NCBI GenBank assembly: GCA_900321255.1
Contig: ONVK01000040.1
Span: 1-37,496, forward strand
Reading direction: 5' to 3'
Source: an uncultured Lentisphaerota bacterium
Lineage (GTDB): Bacteria > Verrucomicrobiota > Kiritimatiellia > RFP12 > UBA1067
Length of the DNA: 37,496 nucleotides
Shown here piece by piece: positions 30,426-37,496 of this stretch; within the stretch, counting starts at the first letter, position 1, and the number at the start of each line of letters is the position of its first letter. Under the pieces are notes generated by a model. The model did no database searches. It was not told where the DNA came from and worked only from the letters and a program-made list of their open reading frames with translations. A program made the translations under genes and the position numbers.

Positions 30426-30461
30426 TGCGCGGCAAGAAATTCCGCATTGAATTTTCGCGCA
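30426..30461. repeat. inverted repeat directly upstream of the methyltransferase
   Basis: TGCGCG (30426-30431) and CGCGCA (30456-30461) enclose AAATTC (30437-30442) and GAATTT (30449-30454). It ends 27 bases before the start codon. The inner arms overlap GAAATTC and GAATTTT, AT-rich sequence close to the GAATTC site methylated by EcoRI-type enzymes. It could be an autoregulatory site. Confidence 0.4.
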
Positions 30462-30488
30462 GAGGTGCGGAGTTTTGGGGGGAGAGTA

Positions 30489-31505
30489 ATGAATGATGCG
30501 AAAGCGTTGCTTGCTGCAAAACGGGCGAAGAAGGACGAATTCTACACACAGCGTGTGGATATTGAAAACGAGTTAAAGCACTATAAACCACATTTCAAAG
30601 GAATGACGGTTCTTTGCAACTGCGACGATCCGCGGCAGAGCGAGTTTTTCAAGTTTTTTGTTGAGAACTTTGAGCGACTTGGGTTAAGAAAGCTGATAGC
30701 GACTTGTTATAAGTCGCAGGATGTAGATCTCTTTTCTCAAGGAGATTGCGAGCGCGCTATTTGTCAGGTGTATGAGGGCGACAAGAACGGAAACATGATT
30801 TTGGATGATGACGAGATTGGCGTTAGGGAACTCAAGGGCAATGGTGACTTTCGGAGTGAAGAGTGCATAGGCATTCTGAAGGACTCCGACATAGTTGTAA
30901 CCAATCCGCCTTTCTCTCTCTTTCGTGAGTATGTCGAGCAACTAGCCAAATACAAAAAGAAGTTTTTGATAATTGGGAACGTTAATTCGTTGACATACAA
31001 AGAGGTGTTTCCGCTTATCAAGGGAAATGAATTGTGGCTTGGCGCTTCGATTCATAGCGGAGACAGAAAATTCGGCGTTCCTGCCGACTATCCGCTCAAC
31101 GCCACATCATGTGGGGTTGATGAAAACGGGCAGAGATTCATAAGGGTGAAAGGCGTTAGGTGGTTCACCAATCTTGATTATCCACAACGCCATGAGAAAC
31201 TGCCTCTCTATAAGAAGTATTCGCCAGAAGAGTTCCCAAAATATGATAACTATGATGCGATAGAAGTCGCAAAGACATCTGACATTCCATATGATTATGA
31301 CGGTGTTATGGGTGTGCCAATTACATTTATGGACAAATACAATCCTGAACAGTTCGAGTTGATTGGCTGTAGTGATAATGGGGCGGTGGACGATCGATAC
31401 AAATTGCCGCATTTCAAGCGACACAACGAACCATACATAAATGGCAAGAAGATGTATAAGCGGATATTCATTCGTCACAGAAAAGAAGAGGGGAAGCAGT
31501 CGTGA
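30489..31505 (+). CDS. EcoRI-type adenine-specific DNA methyltransferase
   Basis: A 338-residue protein matching the EcoRI methylase family: the N-terminal segment KKDEFYTQRVDIENELKHYKPHFKGMTVLCNCDDPRQSEFFKFFVENFERLGL and the catalytic NPPF motif in VVTNPPFSLFREYV (about 139-142). It would methylate adenine in a short palindromic site. No restriction endonuclease of the EcoRI type follows. Codon use is AT-rich relative to the rest of the window, which points to horizontal acquisition. ATG 30489 follows GGGGGGAGAG; the open frame runs upstream to 30381 through structured DNA and is probably not translated. A DUF262 gene lies 5 kb on and may be its former nuclease partner. Confidence 0.88.
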   Translation: MNDAKALLAAKRAKKDEFYTQRVDIENELKHYKPHFKGMTVLCNCDDPRQSEFFKFFVENFERLGLRKLIATCYKSQDVDLFSQGDCERAICQVYEGDKNGNMILDDDEIGVRELKGNGDFRSEECIGILKDSDIVVTNPPFSLFREYVEQLAKYKKKFLIIGNVNSLTYKEVFPLIKGNELWLGASIHSGDRKFGVPADYPLNATSCGVDENGQRFIRVKGVRWFTNLDYPQRHEKLPLYKKYSPEEFPKYDNYDAIEVAKTSDIPYDYDGVMGVPITFMDKYNPEQFELIGCSDNGAVDDRYKLPHFKRHNEPYINGKKMYKRIFIRHRKEEGKQS

Positions 31506-31566
31506 CAAGATTTCGTTCGCACCATAATCTTATGCTTTGTGTCGTTGATGCTTTGTTTTAAAATGC

Positions 31567-31600
31567 AATCCTGTCAATCATGTTAATCCTGTCTAAAAAA
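31567..31600. repeat. AATCCTGTC nonamer repeat, left copy
   Basis: Three contiguous 9-base units, AATCCTGTC, AATCATGTT and AATCCTGTC, followed by TAAAAAA. The same layout and orientation occurs at 36496-36529, so the three genes between are bracketed by direct repeats. Confidence 0.7.
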
Positions 31601-31678
31601 CAAGCGAGAGACTTACCTCATGCAAATCACTCTTTTGATTGTGTTGCGGGCTTGTCGCGGATTCGGCAACTGAGTTTT

Positions 31679-31687
31679 TGGTAAAAT
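31679..31687 (+). promoter_or_regulatory. extended -10 promoter of the exported-protein cassette
   Basis: TGG-TAAAAT, hexamer at 31682-31687, fifteen bases before the ATG at 31703. The short leader has only a weak purine stretch (GCGAAAG). Confidence 0.55.
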
Positions 31688-31702
31688 ATCTGGTAGCGAA
31701 AG

Positions 31703-34645
31703 ATGTTGGATCTTGAGGCAGTCAAGGAGTTGTTGGGCGGGTTGCTCTTGCGGCCTTGCCTTGTGGGGGCGTTTGCCTTTCTTGGGGCTGGCGTGCTCTG
31801 CTGCTTGTGCAGGTTCTGCCGGAAGCACCTTGTCGGGCTGTGGCTTCATTCGCGTTCCCAATTTGTGGCGCTTGTGATTGCTGCGGGGATTGCGACTGGT
31901 GTTGCGCAGAAAACGACGAACAACGTACCGCCGAACCTTAATTCGCCGTTGCCGCAGATGATGCAGGGCGGGATTTCTCAGGCAGGATTTGTGGGGGAGG
32001 GTAGTCTTGTAAATCCTGTCCAAACATCTCTTGACGACATCGCTCGCGGCTATCGACAGGAAAGCATGACGACCAATCTGGAGTCGTTTGCCGAAATGCC
32101 GTCAAATGCAGTCGAATACACGCGGTGGTCGTTGCGCGGCGGATTTGCCGCAGACTTTGCGCTGCATCTCGGCAATTTTGTTTTTCCGGTCGGCACAAAC
32201 CGCGTAAGCCGCTTCGACGTTCTTTCCGGTGGGGCGGTAGAGCCGCTTCCGCGCGGCACATCCGCCGCGATATATGCTGCCCGCGAACAGGCGTCGCTTG
32301 TCCCTGGCGTGAGCCGGTTCTGGAGCGCGGACGCGGACGACGGCGCGAAGGTGCTGCGCTGGGATCGCGTGTTTGAGGGCCGCGACAGCACGGGCGAATA
32401 CACGGCGGAGATGCGGTTCTTCCAAAACGGAGACTTCACGACACGGAGCAACGAGGTGGAAACCGCGTATCGCCGCGTCAACCCCGACGACTGGGATGAC
32501 GACGGGATTGCCAACGAGCGAGACGCGAATCCGACAAGCTATGACGGTGATTTCTTTGGCGTGGCGAATGCGCTGCCATCCAATGCGAACATGAATGCCT
32601 ACTACTGGCTTGACCTTTCGGTGACAGGGCTTCTCGATTGCGCGACGATCCGCGTCACTTGCGACGGACCGAGCGACCTTGGCGACCATCTGATAGTCGC
32701 CCGCACGAACGAGGTCTGCCACATTCCGCTTCTTGTTGGCGCGACCTACGCTGTCGAAAGCGACCTGCCGATTGACCATTCAGCCGTGTCCACAGAACAC
32801 GCCGAAATCGTGACGAACTCCGAGAACCGCTTGACTGTTTCGCTGCCTCTGGAGCTTTATTTTGAGCGCGTTCAGATGAGGTCGGGCGGGGGGTCTGGCG
32901 ATGCACTTACTGCCAACTACGCGCTTCATTCCTCGCCGATAGACGTTGGTGCGTCGCTTGCTTCGCTCTCCGGAGGGTGCTGCTCCTGTGAGACAAACGC
33001 ATTCGGCTTTGCGTGGCTCTGCTCTGAGAATTGCCTGTGCGACGGTGAGCATCGGCTGTATGCCGTGGCAGCGTGGGATGGCTATTGCCGCGCATTCAGC
33101 TGGCATGGCCCGTGCAGTTGCACAATGTACGAGCCAGAGCCGAGCACTTTCACTGGTGATGGGATCAGCCTGTCGATAGAAATGCCGTCCACGTTCATTG
33201 CGAACGACGACGACGACAACGACAATGGTTTGGTGGATGCCGAGCCGCCGTTCGCGGACAAGGACGACGAAATCACGGAGGGGCACGTGTCGTTCTCTTC
33301 AATCTTGCCGACCAGCGGGGCCGTCAAGCTCCAGAGATTGACGGGGCTTGAGCAGGGCACGAACGGAACGCGTCGCGTTTATGCCGACAAAAACGGCCTC
33401 TCGCCAATTGACGAAGGGCATGAGTACGCCGTATCGGGCTCATCTTCGCTGGAGCGGGATTTCTTTGTCAACCCCGCCGTGACGAGTTCGCATTACCAGG
33501 ACGGGCGCGTACGCGTCCTGTGGAAGCCGAACTCCGGAGCTTGCTCCTCCGTGAGCAAGCGCTTTACAATCGTTGAGCCGACAGCCGAGCCGATCACCGA
33601 CGAGTCGTGGTCGCTCGCCGATTTCGCGGGCGACGGACGGCTGCATTCCTACCTCTACAACCCATGTGCCGTCGTCGTGGGGAAGATGGCGACATTCAAA
33701 GTCGATGTTCTGCCCGAGGACTATCCCGACAGCAAGATAATCTGGACGACCAACATGTGCGAAGGTGCGGTCAACTTTGTCGGCTCGAATGTCAACACCG
33801 GAAGAGTCGTGACGGTCGAGGGGGAGTCGGCGGGGTCTCTTTTTCTGGTGGTCAACATTGGTGATTCCGAGGCGGTCCCTCCTGTCTTTATGGTAAATGT
33901 TGTCGAGGAATCGACTGTTAAGCTGCGGGCGTGGATTATCGGAGGGGATTCTCAGTGGCCCAAGGATGAAACGAGCATCAGTAACATGGTTAGCGTTGCG
34001 AATGACATATGTTCTCAGGTTGGCGTCGTGATTGACTTGGTTGACCCAATTGTTAAAACCAACATACCAAATGCCTACAACCCGACTATAGAGGGTGTGG
34101 AAACCAATAGATGGCAAATTGGGCGGTTAGTGTCAATCGCCGAGGGTACGGATGGTCTGGAATGTTATTTCGTAAACGGTTTTTATGATCAACCAGGGAC
34201 GGCTGGCGTAAACTGTCCGTCTGGTATGGTTCTGACTGCATTTGCGGATGGCGTTACGCTTGCACATGAGATTGGCCATGCCTTTGGCCTTAACGATATA
34301 TTCATTTCTAATGAAGACTATACCAATGATGTCGTGACGCTAAGGACAATTACACCAGAAGAAAGGCCAAGAGAGGCGTATATGGAGGCAGACTGGAACG
34401 GAGGTTGTAAAGGACACGGGGCTGGTGGCGTTCGATACTATGGGAAAGATATCACCCATTCAGAGGTTATTGGAAGGATGCTGATGAATGGATGTGGAGG
34501 GTCTGGACGAGACATCTCCTGTGGCCAGGTGCATGGCATCTGGTATAGTGGAGATGGAAAGCAAGACGAAGATTGGCACATCGATTTGGCCCCTGTTGGC
34601 TTTTGGGATGGCACAATCAATACGCGTAGTCCGGTTCATCAATAG
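31703..34645 (+). CDS. large exported or membrane-anchored protein with C-terminal metzincin-like zinc motif
   Basis: A 980-residue protein. Hydrophobic segments lie at about 11-35 and 52-68, so it is membrane-anchored or exported. The body is beta-rich, with Cys-rich stretches (GGCCSCETNAFGFAWLCSENCLCDG, about 427-450) and acidic calcium-binding-like repeats (WDDDGIANERDANP; NDDDDNDNGLVDAEPP). The C-terminal 220 residues hold HEIGHAFGLND, with H855, E856, H859 and D865. This is the HExxHxxGxxD form of the metzincin motif, with Asp as third ligand as in snapalysin-type peptidases. Together this suggests a surface zinc protease or adhesin with a protease domain. It is first in a three-gene unit of exported proteins. 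No close family recognised. Confidence 0.75.
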   Translation: MLDLEAVKELLGGLLLRPCLVGAFAFLGAGVLCCLCRFCRKHLVGLWLHSRSQFVALVIAAGIATGVAQKTTNNVPPNLNSPLPQMMQGGISQAGFVGEGSLVNPVQTSLDDIARGYRQESMTTNLESFAEMPSNAVEYTRWSLRGGFAADFALHLGNFVFPVGTNRVSRFDVLSGGAVEPLPRGTSAAIYAAREQASLVPGVSRFWSADADDGAKVLRWDRVFEGRDSTGEYTAEMRFFQNGDFTTRSNEVETAYRRVNPDDWDDDGIANERDANPTSYDGDFFGVANALPSNANMNAYYWLDLSVTGLLDCATIRVTCDGPSDLGDHLIVARTNEVCHIPLLVGATYAVESDLPIDHSAVSTEHAEIVTNSENRLTVSLPLELYFERVQMRSGGGSGDALTANYALHSSPIDVGASLASLSGGCCSCETNAFGFAWLCSENCLCDGEHRLYAVAAWDGYCRAFSWHGPCSCTMYEPEPSTFTGDGISLSIEMPSTFIANDDDDNDNGLVDAEPPFADKDDEITEGHVSFSSILPTSGAVKLQRLTGLEQGTNGTRRVYADKNGLSPIDEGHEYAVSGSSSLERDFFVNPAVTSSHYQDGRVRVLWKPNSGACSSVSKRFTIVEPTAEPITDESWSLADFAGDGRLHSYLYNPCAVVVGKMATFKVDVLPEDYPDSKIIWTTNMCEGAVNFVGSNVNTGRVVTVEGESAGSLFLVVNIGDSEAVPPVFMVNVVEESTVKLRAWIIGGDSQWPKDETSISNMVSVANDICSQVGVVIDLVDPIVKTNIPNAYNPTIEGVETNRWQIGRLVSIAEGTDGLECYFVNGFYDQPGTAGVNCPSGMVLTAFADGVTLAHEIGHAFGLNDIFISNEDYTNDVVTLRTITPEERPREAYMEADWNGGCKGHGAGGVRYYGKDITHSEVIGRMLMNGCGGSGRDISCGQVHGIWYSGDGKQDEDWHIDLAPVGFWDGTINTRSPVHQ

Positions 34646-34656
34646 GAGGAGTGGTT

Positions 34657-35910
34657 ATGGTAAGAACATGGTTGAGTGTTGTGACGTTGCTTATTTGCGC
34701 TGAGTGTCTGTCGGCACAAGGCATGGGATCGTCTACAAACGTCGTGGCGCGACGTTGCGGGACTGTTCAGAATGTTGACTACATAGATGTCCTTGCGAGG
34801 CGCCAAAGGAACAGTGGGGAACTTGCCAGAAAATATGCCAAGCTTGCAAATGGTGATTCGCGGTATGTTCATCATGCGATTTCAGCAAATGGATTGTCCT
34901 CTTCAATTGACAACCTCGGGTTCCTGTACGCATTCACCAACAGCCCCAAATATGCGGCTCATGCAACGGTATCAATTGTGAGAATATTGGGGGTAAACGC
35001 TGATTCAATACAGGTCGCGGAGCATGTTTTTTCGATGGAGGCAGTCCCAAAGGAGGACAAAGTTGCTGTTTGCAAGGCAATTGCTGAGATGGCAAGCAAA
35101 AGCAATGTGCAGTTAGACGACAGGCTGTTCGCAAAGAATTTACTCCGAAGCTACGAGGCCAAGGTCGCAGGTGCGGCTCGTTTTGCGGATGAAATCCCTT
35201 TGGTGGTGTCCAATATTGTGCATAATGGAAAGCATGAGCGCAGAACAGACGGCTCTGATTCGGACGAAAAGATAAAAGGAGCTTTTCTCTTGTCATCTGA
35301 TTCTACTTCTTGCGGGAACATCCCGTCGTTGGCCTATGAGCATGCTTTTAAACTTTGCGGAGCAGACAACCGACGGCGCTCACGCATCGTGGTCGAGATT
35401 GCGCGGGAACACCCTGATCGCGTGCCGTGGGCTTTGTCCGAATTGTCCGTGTGTGGCTCTCGTGAAGATATTCCGTTTATTTGCGAATGGACGAACGACG
35501 TGCGCTGCGTCGCGAATGCAGCGCATGCTCTATTATGCATTGAGGGGGTAACGAGCAACACGATTGCATGTGTCAATACGGCAATATCCACGGAGGGCAT
35601 TGACCCCGTAAAACGCTATGCGCTTTGTTCGGCGATTGCAAGAATGGCTAAAGCCGAGAAGGATGATCCATCGTGCAAGGCACTTGCCATTTCATCGCTC
35701 AAGCGGTATTCAAGGACAATCCCAGCGACGGCGCTTTGGGCGGACGGGTTTCTGCTTTCGCTTGACCCCGACTACGAGACGAGCGATGACAGGAAAGCAT
35801 TGCTTCGCGAAGTCGCCGAGCGCCGCGTCAACGACTACCAGATTGATTACGCGACAAATGCACTGAAGAGGATCGACGCCAAAATTCAAGCAGAGAGGAA
35901 GGGGGATTGA
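34657..35910 (+). CDS. exported helical-repeat protein, uncharacterised
   Basis: A 417-residue protein with signal peptide MVRTWLSVVTLLICAECLSA; ATG 34657 is favoured by the AGGAGGAG ribosome site at 34644-34651. The mature part is almost entirely alpha-helical, with recurring segments such as DKVAVCKAIAEMA and KRYALCSAIARMAKAE, reminiscent of HEAT/armadillo-type repeats. It follows the metzincin-motif gene by 11 bases and precedes a third exported protein by two, so the three act together. Base composition is more AT-rich than the left half of the window. No function assigned. Confidence 0.65.
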   Translation: MVRTWLSVVTLLICAECLSAQGMGSSTNVVARRCGTVQNVDYIDVLARRQRNSGELARKYAKLANGDSRYVHHAISANGLSSSIDNLGFLYAFTNSPKYAAHATVSIVRILGVNADSIQVAEHVFSMEAVPKEDKVAVCKAIAEMASKSNVQLDDRLFAKNLLRSYEAKVAGAARFADEIPLVVSNIVHNGKHERRTDGSDSDEKIKGAFLLSSDSTSCGNIPSLAYEHAFKLCGADNRRRSRIVVEIAREHPDRVPWALSELSVCGSREDIPFICEWTNDVRCVANAAHALLCIEGVTSNTIACVNTAISTEGIDPVKRYALCSAIARMAKAEKDDPSCKALAISSLKRYSRTIPATALWADGFLLSLDPDYETSDDRKALLREVAERRVNDYQIDYATNALKRIDAKIQAERKGD

Positions 35911-35912
35911 GC

Positions 35913-36470
35913 ATGGTGGCGTCAGTGCTATTGTCGTCACTTTGTCTTGCCGCGGTCTTCGCCGTGCCGGAGATGCCGGAGGCGGAGTGGGACGACACTG
36001 AGGTCGTCACGAACGCCGCGCTTCCGGCGGCGCGCGCCGATTCGCGCGTGTTCGCGTTCACGCTTGAACTCGACGCGACGGCAAGCAACAACGTCGAGGT
36101 TGCGTTCGGGCACGACGCGGATCACGACGGCGTTCTTTCGCGGGGCGAGGCAGGACTGCTCGTCGGCTGGGACTGCGGAGAGTGGAAGGTCGTAGACTGC
36201 GCCACGGGCGACGAGATGGTAGAGCAAGGAACAGAAGGGCGCGTGTCGCTTGACTGGCGGCTCGTGTTCAACGCGGCAGATGTGCCGCGCTCGCTTTCGG
36301 CCACGGCGAGCGGCAACCCCGCATTCGCCGCGCTCGCGGCAAATCCGCCGCGCTTCCTTTATTCGACGGACTGGGATATGATGCGAGTGGTCTGTCGTGG
36401 GATGGATTCGCCAAGCCCGTCGATTTCTGGTTCGATCGACAACATTCCGCTCTCGATAAGAATACGGTAG
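35913..36470 (+). CDS. small exported protein with EF-hand-like loop, uncharacterised
   Basis: A 185-residue protein starting at ATG 35913, two bases after the previous stop, with GGGGGA as ribosome site. Signal peptide MVASVLLSSLCLAAVFA. The loop HDADHDGVLSRGEA (about 70-83) fits an EF-hand or dockerin-type calcium loop (DxDxDG), and WDCGEWKVVDC and VSLDWRLVFN suggest a beta-rich fold. It ends the three-gene exported cassette. GC content returns towards the window norm. No family recognised. Confidence 0.6.
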   Translation: MVASVLLSSLCLAAVFAVPEMPEAEWDDTEVVTNAALPAARADSRVFAFTLELDATASNNVEVAFGHDADHDGVLSRGEAGLLVGWDCGEWKVVDCATGDEMVEQGTEGRVSLDWRLVFNAADVPRSLSATASGNPAFAALAANPPRFLYSTDWDMMRVVCRGMDSPSPSISGSIDNIPLSIRIR

Positions 36471-36495
36471 AGTCATAAGTGTTTACCTGAAACCT

Positions 36496-36529
36496 AATCG
36501 TGTCAATCCTGTAAATCCTGTCAAAAAAG
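36496..36529. repeat. AATCCTGTC nonamer repeat, right copy
   Basis: Units AATCGTGTC, AATCCTGTA and AATCCTGTC followed by AAAAAAG. Same orientation, unit number and A-tract as the left copy at 31567-31600. It lies directly upstream of the DUF262 start and its GAGAAAGG ribosome site. Confidence 0.7.
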
Positions 36530-36546
36530 AGAAAGGCCGAATCGCC

Positions 36547-37131
36547 ATGAAGATTGAACTTCATCGAATCAAGATACGCGATCTTGTGGATGGATATGTC
36601 GATGACGCGGAGTCCGGTGTCAGAGGGTTCCTCGGACTTCTGGACATCAGGCCCGCCTACCAGCGCGAGTTCGTCTACAAAGAGAAGGAACGAAACGCCG
36701 TGATCTCCACCGTGATGAAGGGCTTTCCGCTCAATGTCATGTACTGGGCCAAGAACCCGGACGGAACATTCGAGGTGATGGACGGCCAGCAGCGGACGAT
36801 TTCGCTTTGCCAGTACTTCAACGGCGACTTCGCGTGGGGCGAGCTCGACCTCGCGGCAAAGTACTTCCACCGCCAGCCGGAGGACATCCAGCGGAAGTTC
36901 CTCGACTACGAGCTGATGGTCTACTTCTGCGAAGGCGAGCCGTCCGAGAAGATAGACTGGTTCAAGGTCATCAACATCGCGGGTCTTAAGCTCACAGCGC
37001 AGGAGATGCGCAACGCCGTCTACTCGGGCCCGTGGGTCGCGGACGCGAAGCGCTACTTCTCGAAGTCTGGCTGCGTCGCGCAGAAGATCGGCTCGCCCTA
37101 CCTAAGCGGAAACGCGGACAGGCAGGAGTAA
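36547..37131 (+). CDS. DUF262 protein, N-terminal half, interrupted by a 26-bp duplication
   Basis: The 194-residue N-terminal part of a DUF262 (ParB/GmrS-like) protein. Family motifs: IRPAYQREFVYKEKERNAVISTVMKGFPLNVMYW (about 37-69) and EVMDGQQRTISLCQYF (about 77-92), which form the NTP-binding or nicking core. Many DUF262 proteins continue into an HNH-type nuclease and act in defence against modified or foreign DNA. The frame ends at TAA 37129-37131 created by a 26-bp tandem duplication. Without it the protein would continue as GNADRQEYLETAISW into the frame at 37131-37496. Codon use matches the host genome. The gene may be switched off reversibly or be a recent mutation. Confidence 0.8.
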   Translation: MKIELHRIKIRDLVDGYVDDAESGVRGFLGLLDIRPAYQREFVYKEKERNAVISTVMKGFPLNVMYWAKNPDGTFEVMDGQQRTISLCQYFNGDFAWGELDLAAKYFHRQPEDIQRKFLDYELMVYFCEGEPSEKIDWFKVINIAGLKLTAQEMRNAVYSGPWVADAKRYFSKSGCVAQKIGSPYLSGNADRQE

Positions 37132-37155
37132 GCGGAAACGCGGACAGGCAGGAGT
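37104..37155. repeat. perfect 26-bp tandem duplication inside the DUF262 gene
   Basis: The unit starting AAGCGGAAACGCGG and ending AGGCAGGAGT occurs at 37104-37129 and again at 37130-37155 with no mismatch. Twenty-six is not a multiple of three, so one copy restores and two copies break the reading frame. Confidence 0.9.
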
Positions 37156-37496
37156 ATCTCGAGACTGCGATTTCGTGGATGGTCAACTCGCAGAAGGACA
37201 AGGCGATCGAGGAATACATGGCGATCCACCAGGGCGACGGCGAGGCGACGGAGCTTTGGCTCCACTTCCAGAAGGTCGTGAACTGGATTGAGACCCTTTT
37301 CCCGAAATACAGGCGCGAGATGAAAGGGCTTGAGTGGGGGCGGCTCTACAGGGAGTTCTCCGCGAAGAGCTACAACCCGAAGGAATTGGAGCGCCGCGTC
37401 GTCGAGCTGATGACGGACAAGGAAGTGCAGAACAACAAGGGGGTCTACGAATTCCTGCTTTCCGGCGAGTCGCGGCGCGAGAAGTTGAACCTGAGG
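37131..37496 (+). pseudogene. DUF262 protein, downstream part in shifted frame (runs off window)
   Basis: Open for 122 codons to the window end in the +2 frame relative to the upstream half. It encodes SGNADRQEYLETAISW, then a helical region (KAIEEYMAIHQGDGEATELWLHFQKVVNWIETLFPKYRREM), as expected for the body of the DUF262 protein after the N-terminal core. There is no plausible independent start, so it is the detached continuation of the gene at 36547. The C-terminal nuclease domain, if any, lies outside the window. Confidence 0.8.

Larger units (their letters stand above)
29698..30488. other. 790-base non-coding stretch with dense inverted repeats
   Basis: No convincing gene is present. 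In order it holds: a GGGCGC/GCGCCC hairpin (29740-29760), a 12-bp perfect hairpin (29846-29873), a nested two-part hairpin (29899-29969), two TATAAT hexamers without TGG (29992-29997 and 30037-30042), heptamer repeats in inverted orientation (30071-30161), a TGTAGC/GCTACA hairpin (30223-30240), a long interrupted stem (30247-30366) and a TGCGCG/CGCGCA hairpin (30426-30461) before the methyltransferase. The TATAAT hexamers suggest that part of the stretch is transcribed rightwards. Confidence 0.6.

Noticed and set aside
30381-30488. 36-codon N-terminal extension of the EcoRI-type methylase
   Set aside because: The extension crosses a strong inverted repeat, has no homology-like features, and a G-rich ribosome site precedes the ATG at 30489.

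Overview
The window reads as a high-GC chromosomal segment of a carbohydrate-degrading bacterium of the PVC superphylum, most likely Kiritimatiellota or a relative in Verrucomicrobiota/Lentisphaerota. This is inference. It rests on the mix of DUF1080 (3-keto-glycoside hydrolase-like), Tat-exported Gfo/Idh/MocA oxidoreductase, heparinase II/III-like, GH2, GH16 and unassigned TIM-barrel glycosidases, with a CAAX-protease-related protein. No rRNA, tRNA, CRISPR array or insertion sequence was recognised.

Layout. (1) 1-3.4 kb: a small lipoprotein- or RiPP-like peptide overlapping a radical SAM enzyme, then a 37-codon ORF overlapping a heparinase II/III-like protein. (2) 3.4-10.1 kb: a secreted GH16, divergent from an M3 peptidase / CAAX-protease-like / rRNA methyltransferase run, then a lipoprotein with two DUF1080 domains fused to a sugar-isomerase TIM barrel. 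(3) 10.1-17.3 kb: a leftward two-component system (NarL-type regulator, sensor kinase), divergent from a serine hydrolase with a displaced signal peptide and two tandem paralogous TIM-barrel glycosidases. (4) 17.4-18.7 kb: a DUF3990 / HTH toxin-antitoxin pair with a palindrome between -35 and -10. (5) 18.7-26.0 kb: two GH2 enzymes and an exported oxidoreductase. (6) 26.0-29.7 kb: rsmE, hisH, hisF, recJ. (7) 29.7-37.5 kb: a 790-base non-coding stretch rich in hairpins and heptamer repeats, an EcoRI-type adenine methyltransferase, a three-gene exported-protein cassette (one member carries a metzincin-like zinc motif) bracketed by AATCCTGTC nonamer repeats, and a DUF262 gene broken by a 26-bp tandem duplication.

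Two regulatory themes stand out. First, most transcription units start from an extended -10 (TGG or TGA followed by TATAAT-like), and in nine of fourteen cases the -10 ends only 6-8 bases before the start codon, which predicts leaderless mRNAs. Second, an 18-bp C-run/TAATTT/G-run box occurs three times, each with its last G exactly 24 bases upstream of the first base of the -10. One copy also faces the promoter of the two-component system. This looks like a small glycan regulon whose regulator may be encoded beside it.

The glycan genes plausibly act together: exported GH16, GH2, TIM-barrel and heparinase-like enzymes cleave a substrate, the Gfo/Idh/MocA oxidoreductase could make 3-keto-glycosides, and the DUF1080 fusion could cleave and isomerise them. 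The right end is a separate accessory region, possibly a restriction-modification locus (EcoRI-type methylase plus DUF262 nuclease) split by insertion of the exported-protein cassette.
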